DNA of 11,656 nt from an uncultured Acidobacteriota bacterium (GTDB taxonomy: Bacteria > Acidobacteriota > Vicinamibacteria > Vicinamibacterales > UBA8438): the NCBI GenBank assembly GCA_937888665.1, contig CALBET010001014.1:1-11656 (forward strand), read 5' to 3'. Of this stretch, positions 7,775-11,656 are shown piece after piece (the stretch's first letter is position 1; the number at the start of each line of letters is the position of its first letter). Both the position numbers and the translations under genes were made by a program. The notes under the pieces were generated by a model that worked only from the letters and a program-made list of their open reading frames with translations, made no database searches and was not told the origin of the DNA.

Positions 7775-8958
7775 CGGACGCAGTAATCGTGTCGGCGGTT
7801 CGGACGGCAGTCGGGAAGGCGCCAAAAGGCACGTTGCGAGCGACCAGACCCGATGAGATGGCGGCCACGGTCATTGCCGAGGCGCTGAAGCGAGCGCCCG
7901 GTATCGAACCGAGCGAAGTGGACGACGTGATGCTGGGCTGCGCGATGCCCGAGGGCGAGCAGGGATTGAACGTGGCGCGCATCGCCAGCCTACGCGCGGG
8001 GGTGCCCGTGGAAGCATCGGCCGTGACCATCAACCGGTTTTGCTCGTCTGGACTCCAGGCCATCGCGTTCGCGGCGGAACGGATCATGGTCGGCGCCGCG
8101 GACACGATTGTAGCCGGCGGCACCGAATCGATGAGCCTCATTCCGATGGGCGGCCACAAGGTGGCCCCCAATCCTGGCCTGATGCGTGACTATCCGGACG
8201 TGTATCTCTCTACCGGGCTGGTGGCGGAGAACCACGTGCGTGAAGCGGGGATCTCACGCGAGGAGCAGGATGCGTTCGCGCTCAGGAGCCATCAACGCGC
8301 CGTCGCAGCAATCACGGCGGGACGCTTCCGTGACGAGATCGTGCCGCTCCAGGTGCAAGAGGCGGTTCCCGCCAACGGCAACGGCGGGGCTCCTACGGTG
8401 CGCACGTTCGTATTCGACACCGACGAAGGGCCACGCTCAGACACATCGCTCGAGGCCCTCGGCGCGCTACGACCGGCGTTCCACGTCAGGGGCAGCGTGA
8501 CCGCCGGCAACTCGTCGCAGACCAGTGACGGCGCCGCCGCGGTGGTGGTGACCTCGCGCGAACGAGCCGAGCGGGCCGGCCTCACACCGATGGCTCGGTT
8601 CGTCGCCTATGCCACGGCCGGGGTGGAGCCGGAGCGGTTCGGAGTCGGTCCGGTCCCGGCCATCCGCAAGGCGCTGAGTCGCGCGGGACTGACGCTGGAT
8701 GACATCGACCTGGTGGAACTCAATGAAGCCTTCGCGGCACAGGCCCTCGCCTGTCTTCGGGAGCTTCCTATCGACCCCGACAAGCTGAACGTCAACGGCG
8801 GCGCCATCGCGCTCGGACATCCACTCGGATGCACAGGCGCCAAACTCACCACGTCGCTGCTCTACGAGCTCGAACGCCGGAAGGGGCGCTACGGGCTGGT
8901 GACCATGTGTGTCGGTGGAGGCATGGGCGCCGCCGGTATTTTTGAACGACTGACGTAG
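7771..8958 (+). CDS. fadA: 3-ketoacyl-CoA thiolase / acetyl-CoA acyltransferase
   Basis: Carries out the last beta-oxidation step: CoA-dependent cleavage of 3-ketoacyl-CoA to acetyl-CoA and a shortened acyl-CoA. The 395-residue product is a complete thiolase of normal length. The acyl-accepting cysteine is Cys91 in NRFCSSGLQA, NEAFAAQ lies at 318-324, His350 is in GHPLGCTGA, and the second catalytic cysteine is Cys380 in CVGGGMGAAGIF. The middle section GSVTAGNSSQTSDGAAAV (241-258) is also typical. A biosynthetic acetyl-CoA acetyltransferase role is possible from sequence alone, but the setting, with fadN upstream and fadE downstream, points to fatty-acid degradation. It corresponds to B. subtilis FadA (YusK, about 391 residues) in the same relative order. 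The start overlaps the stop of the upstream hydrolase by four bases and has a strong ribosome site. Confidence 0.95.
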   Translation: MTDAVIVSAVRTAVGKAPKGTLRATRPDEMAATVIAEALKRAPGIEPSEVDDVMLGCAMPEGEQGLNVARIASLRAGVPVEASAVTINRFCSSGLQAIAFAAERIMVGAADTIVAGGTESMSLIPMGGHKVAPNPGLMRDYPDVYLSTGLVAENHVREAGISREEQDAFALRSHQRAVAAITAGRFRDEIVPLQVQEAVPANGNGGAPTVRTFVFDTDEGPRSDTSLEALGALRPAFHVRGSVTAGNSSQTSDGAAAVVVTSRERAERAGLTPMARFVAYATAGVEPERFGVGPVPAIRKALSRAGLTLDDIDLVELNEAFAAQALACLRELPIDPDKLNVNGGAIALGHPLGCTGAKLTTSLLYELERRKGRYGLVTMCVGGGMGAAGIFERLT

Positions 8959-9006
8959 CCTCCCGACCACCGATTCACGATAGACGGCAAGGCCAGTTCC
9001 GCTTTT

Positions 9007-9017
9007 CTCGCGCGAGG
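9007..9017 (+). promoter_or_regulatory. Ribosome binding site of fadE, overlapped by a 10-bp palindrome
   Basis: GAGG (9014-9017) lies 8 bases before the ATG at 9026. CTCGCGCGAG (9007-9016) is self-complementary and covers three of its four bases. A stem this small without a loop is unlikely to form inside one RNA, so regulation is only a possibility. The rest of the 67-base gap after fadA shows no terminator and no convincing promoter. Confidence 0.45.
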
Positions 9018-9025
9018 TATTTCAC

Positions 9026-10807
9026 ATGACAACCAGCACACCGACAGCACCCACGATCATCGGCGGCATCTGGCTTCTCGAAGATACGCCGACCGGCTCG
9101 GTCTTCACACCAGAGCGGCTGAGCGACGAGCATCGGCTCATTGACCAGACCGCGGAGGAGTTCGCGGTCAAGGAGGTCGTGCCGAACCACGACCAGCTCG
9201 AAACGAAGGACTGGGATCTCGCGAGACGGCTGTTGCGACGGTCTGGCGAGCTCGGTTTGATGGCCACCGACGTGCCGGAAGCGTACGGCGGCCTCCAGCT
9301 CGACAAGGCGTCGTCGGTCGTCGTGGGCAGCCGCATCGGGCAGTGCGGCTCGTTCGGGTCGACCTTCGGAGCCCACACCGGCCTGGCCATCTTGCCGCTC
9401 GTCTGCTTCGGCACCGAGGCGCAGAAGCGGCAGTATCTGGGGAAGCTCGTCAGTGGAGAATGGGTCGGCGCCTACTGCCTCAGCGAGTCAGGATCCGGCT
9501 CCGACGCGCTGGGCGCGAAAGCGCGCGCCACCCGCCAGGACGACGGCAGCTACGTGCTGAGCGGCGAAAAGATGTGGATCACGAACGGAGGCTTCGCGGA
9601 CCTCTATGTGGTGTTCGCCAAAGTGGACGGTGAGCAGTTCACGGCGTTTCTCGTGGAGCGCGGCTACCCGGGCGTGAGCAGCGGCAAGGAAGAGCACAAG
9701 ATGGGCCTCCACGGATCTTCCACGACGCCGGTCATCCTGCAGGACGTTCACGTGCCGGCGGACAACGTGCTGGGGGAGGTTGGGAAGGGACACAAGATCG
9801 CGTTCAACGCCCTCAACTACGGTCGCTTCAAGCTGGCGGTCGCCGCCAGCGGGGGCGCGCGGGTCGCCATCAGTGAGTCCGCCCGGTATGCCGCCGACCG
9901 ACACCAGTTCGGCCGCCCGATCGCGAGTTTCGGCGCGATCAAGCACAAGCTCGGTGAAATGGTGGTGCGGGCGTTCGCCGTCGAAAGCATGATCTATCGC
10001 ACCACCGGGCTCCTTGATACCGCGCTCGCAGACCACGACCCGACCGACCCAACGCTTCTCCGGCAGACGCTGGAAGAGCTGGCGGTCGAATGCTCGATTC
10101 TCAAGGTCGCCGGCAGCGAGATGATCGATTACGTGCTCGACGAGAACGTCCAGATTCATGGTGGCAACGGATTCGTCAAGGACTACCCGGCCGAAGGGCA
10201 CTACCGCGACGCCCGGGTGAACCGCATCTTCGAGGGCACCAACGAGATCAATCGGCTGCTGATACCAGGCACCCTCATTCGCCGCGCGCTCAAGGGTGGG
10301 CTGCCATTGATCGCCGCCGCCAGGAAACTCCAGGACGAAATCATGGCTCCCCCGTCACTGCCGGAGCTGTCGGACGAGCCGCTCGACGACGAGCGTCGCG
10401 CCGTGTCCGCCTTCAAGAAGGCCTCAGTGATGGTGTTGGGGCTGGCCATGCAGCGCTACGGTGAGACCCTGACGGACCAACAGGAAGTGCTGTCGTGGGC
10501 CGCCGACATACTCATCGACACATTCGCCGCCGACAGCGCGGTGGCCCGCGCGTCGCAGGCAGCCACCGAGGCGCCGAAGACGGCAGCGCTGCAACGGGAC
10601 GCCGCCTGTGTCTACGTGAGCGACGCGACGAGCCGGATTGACGCCGCCGCGCGGTCGGCCCTCGCCGCGATGTTCGAAGGCGACGACCTCCGCCTGAACC
10701 TCACCGCGTTGCGCCGGCTGCTCAAAGTGATGCCCGTGAACACCGTGGCCATGCGACGTCGACTTGCGGACGCGGTCGTCGACAGGGCAGGATATATGTT
10801 GAGTTAG
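9026..10807 (+). CDS. fadE: Acyl-CoA dehydrogenase (FAD-dependent), FadE type with long C-terminal extension
   Basis: Performs the first beta-oxidation step, oxidising acyl-CoA to trans-2-enoyl-CoA with FAD and passing electrons to electron-transfer flavoprotein (not encoded here). The 593-residue product has the N-terminal helical domain (about 28-145), the flavin/substrate segments YCLSESGSGSDALGAKA (150-166) and MWITNGGFADLYVVF (183-197), and RHQFGRPIASF (292-302). The C-terminal core holds QIHGGNGFVKDYPAE and RIFEGTNEINR, where Glu403 is the expected catalytic base. An extension of about 170 residues follows, as in VLCAD-like enzymes and, as I recall, B. subtilis FadE (YusJ, about 594 residues). 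The N-terminal GGIWLLED and FTPERLSDEH also resemble that protein. This length is far below the roughly 814 residues of E. coli FadE, a separate type. The start is supported by GAGG eight bases upstream. Confidence 0.95.
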   Translation: MTTSTPTAPTIIGGIWLLEDTPTGSVFTPERLSDEHRLIDQTAEEFAVKEVVPNHDQLETKDWDLARRLLRRSGELGLMATDVPEAYGGLQLDKASSVVVGSRIGQCGSFGSTFGAHTGLAILPLVCFGTEAQKRQYLGKLVSGEWVGAYCLSESGSGSDALGAKARATRQDDGSYVLSGEKMWITNGGFADLYVVFAKVDGEQFTAFLVERGYPGVSSGKEEHKMGLHGSSTTPVILQDVHVPADNVLGEVGKGHKIAFNALNYGRFKLAVAASGGARVAISESARYAADRHQFGRPIASFGAIKHKLGEMVVRAFAVESMIYRTTGLLDTALADHDPTDPTLLRQTLEELAVECSILKVAGSEMIDYVLDENVQIHGGNGFVKDYPAEGHYRDARVNRIFEGTNEINRLLIPGTLIRRALKGGLPLIAAARKLQDEIMAPPSLPELSDEPLDDERRAVSAFKKASVMVLGLAMQRYGETLTDQQEVLSWAADILIDTFAADSAVARASQAATEAPKTAALQRDAACVYVSDATSRIDAAARSALAAMFEGDDLRLNLTALRRLLKVMPVNTVAMRRRLADAVVDRAGYMLS

Positions 10808-10823
10808 TCTCGGGGCACACGCA

Positions 10824-11543
10824 ATGGACGGTGGCAAACCCAATGGGTTGAGCGGAAGCGCCCGCATAGTCGGCGGGCTGGTGCTGGCCTGCCTGGTGCT
10901 CGCGGCACACGTCGGGTGCACCAGTGCTCCACCGCCAGATGAAACCGGTTGGCTGGAGCGGCTGCTCGAAGAGCGCGAGTTGAAAGATCAATTCTTCCGC
11001 GAAGCGCCTGACTCGCCTATTCCGGTCGAACGGCGCGGCGCGTTGCTCCCGATCCACTACTACGCTCCAGACCAGGCCTACCGCGTTCCGGCGGCACTCG
11101 AAGTGTCGCTCGATGAGGAAATATTCGACATGCCGTTCTCCACGGGCGAGGTCTTTCCGATGCAGCGGGTGGGCATCCTCAAGTTCGCGCTCAACGGTCA
11201 ACCCATGCAGCTGTCGGCGTTGGCCGAGGCCCCCGTGCGCTCCATCGAGACGTTGTCCATCATGTTCAAGGACAACACCAACGATTCCGACACGTACGGT
11301 GGCGGACGATACATCGAGCTTCCTCGCACGGCCACCGGACATTACGAGTTGGATTTCAACCGAGCATTCAACCCGAACTGCTACTACGACGAATCGTGGG
11401 AATGCCCGGTGCCGCCGCGCGAGAACTGGTTGACGGTTCCGATTCCGGCCGGCGAACGCCTTGCCCCGGGGTTCGGCTCGCCTCATAGCGCACCACCGTC
11501 GACCGAGCGTGACACCGCGGCGACGCCACCGAGCCAGCCCTGA
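10824..11543 (+). CDS. DUF1684 domain protein, putative lipoprotein
   Basis: Function unknown. The 239-residue product matches the DUF1684 pattern as I know it: RELKDQFF (51-58), DSPIP (63-67), HYYAPDQAYR (78-87), FKDNTNDSDTYGGGRY (148-163), LDFNRAFNPNCYY (176-188) and CPVPPRENWLTVPIPAGE (194-211). The N-terminus has a hydrophobic segment (15-31) followed by Cys32 in HVGC. This suggests a lipoprotein, but His at the -3 position of the lipobox is unusual, so an ordinary signal anchor is possible. The C-terminus (about 212-239) is a Pro/Ser/Thr-rich low-complexity tail that is not part of the domain. It starts 16 bases after fadE, with no terminator between and only a weak ribosome site, so it is probably co-transcribed. 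Its role beside beta-oxidation is unexplained. Confidence 0.85.
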   Translation: MDGGKPNGLSGSARIVGGLVLACLVLAAHVGCTSAPPPDETGWLERLLEERELKDQFFREAPDSPIPVERRGALLPIHYYAPDQAYRVPAALEVSLDEEIFDMPFSTGEVFPMQRVGILKFALNGQPMQLSALAEAPVRSIETLSIMFKDNTNDSDTYGGGRYIELPRTATGHYELDFNRAFNPNCYYDESWECPVPPRENWLTVPIPAGERLAPGFGSPHSAPPSTERDTAATPPSQP

Positions 11544-11546
11544 GCA

Positions 11547-11656
11547 GTGCCCCTGTCAGGCGTGGTCTTCGATTTCGACGGCGTGCTCGCCGACAGCGAG
11601 CCGTTGCACCTGCGCGCATTCCAGCAGGCGCTCGCACCGCGCCATGTCACCCTCAC
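11547..11656 (+). CDS. HAD-superfamily hydrolase, N-terminal fragment (cut by window edge)
   Basis: The reading frame begins with GTG three bases after the DUF1684 stop codon and runs off the end of the window after 36 complete codons. The translation contains VVFDFDGVLADSEPLHLRAF, the HAD motif I (DxDGxxxDS) with the two catalytic aspartates, as in phosphoglycolate phosphatase and beta-phosphoglucomutase relatives. A second in-frame GTG at 11562 would start immediately before the motif and is less likely to leave a complete first strand. No good ribosome site is visible before either, though the tight spacing suggests coupling to the upstream gene. The substrate cannot be predicted because the cap domain is missing. 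Confidence 0.8.
   Translation, partial: MPLSGVVFDFDGVLADSEPLHLRAFQQALAPRHVTL

Overview
This is a GC-rich, gene-dense bacterial window in which every supported gene lies on the + strand. The first gene is a very long TonB-dependent receptor with a carboxypeptidase-regulatory-like N-terminal domain. With the high GC and tight operon packing, this suggests a Gram-negative soil or marine lineage of the Acidobacteriota type (Vicinamibacteria-like). The taxonomic call is inference, because no rRNA or marker gene is present.

Layout. Positions 1-157 are the receptor's 5' region, with a good sigma-54-type -24/-12 match (GG-N10-GC at 74-87) and an AAGGAG ribosome site. Positions 158-3097 encode the outer-membrane receptor, closed by a strong perfect 14-bp stem-loop terminator (3126-3159). 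Positions 3160-3300 are a regulatory gap with a sigma-70-type promoter (TTGACA-N18-AATAAT). The -10 of that promoter runs into a perfect 22-bp palindrome containing TGAATGA-N4-TCATTCA. From 3301 to the end of the window runs a probable single operon: a TetR-family FadR-like repressor, a fused 3-hydroxyacyl-CoA dehydrogenase/enoyl-CoA hydratase (FadN type), two dissimilar alpha/beta hydrolases, a thiolase (FadA), a long acyl-CoA dehydrogenase (FadE), a DUF1684 putative lipoprotein, and the start of a HAD-superfamily phosphatase cut by the window edge. Spacings in this run are 4-bp overlaps or gaps of 3 to 67 bp, and no terminator is visible inside it.

How they work together. FadE, FadN (hydratase plus dehydrogenase) and FadA together cover all four steps of a fatty-acid beta-oxidation turn. 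The order fadN-fadA-fadE, the domain order inside FadN, the protein lengths, the FadR-like ligand domain and the operator architecture all resemble the Bacillus subtilis FadR regulon (YsiA; YusL-YusK-YusJ), although the cell appears to be a didermic Gram-negative. The likely logic is autorepression by the TetR protein, relieved by long-chain acyl-CoA. The two hydrolases inserted between fadN and fadA, and the DUF1684 protein, are the least explained parts. They may feed acyl chains or acyl-CoA turnover into the pathway, but that is inference. No CRISPR array, tRNA, rRNA, transposase or phage gene was seen.
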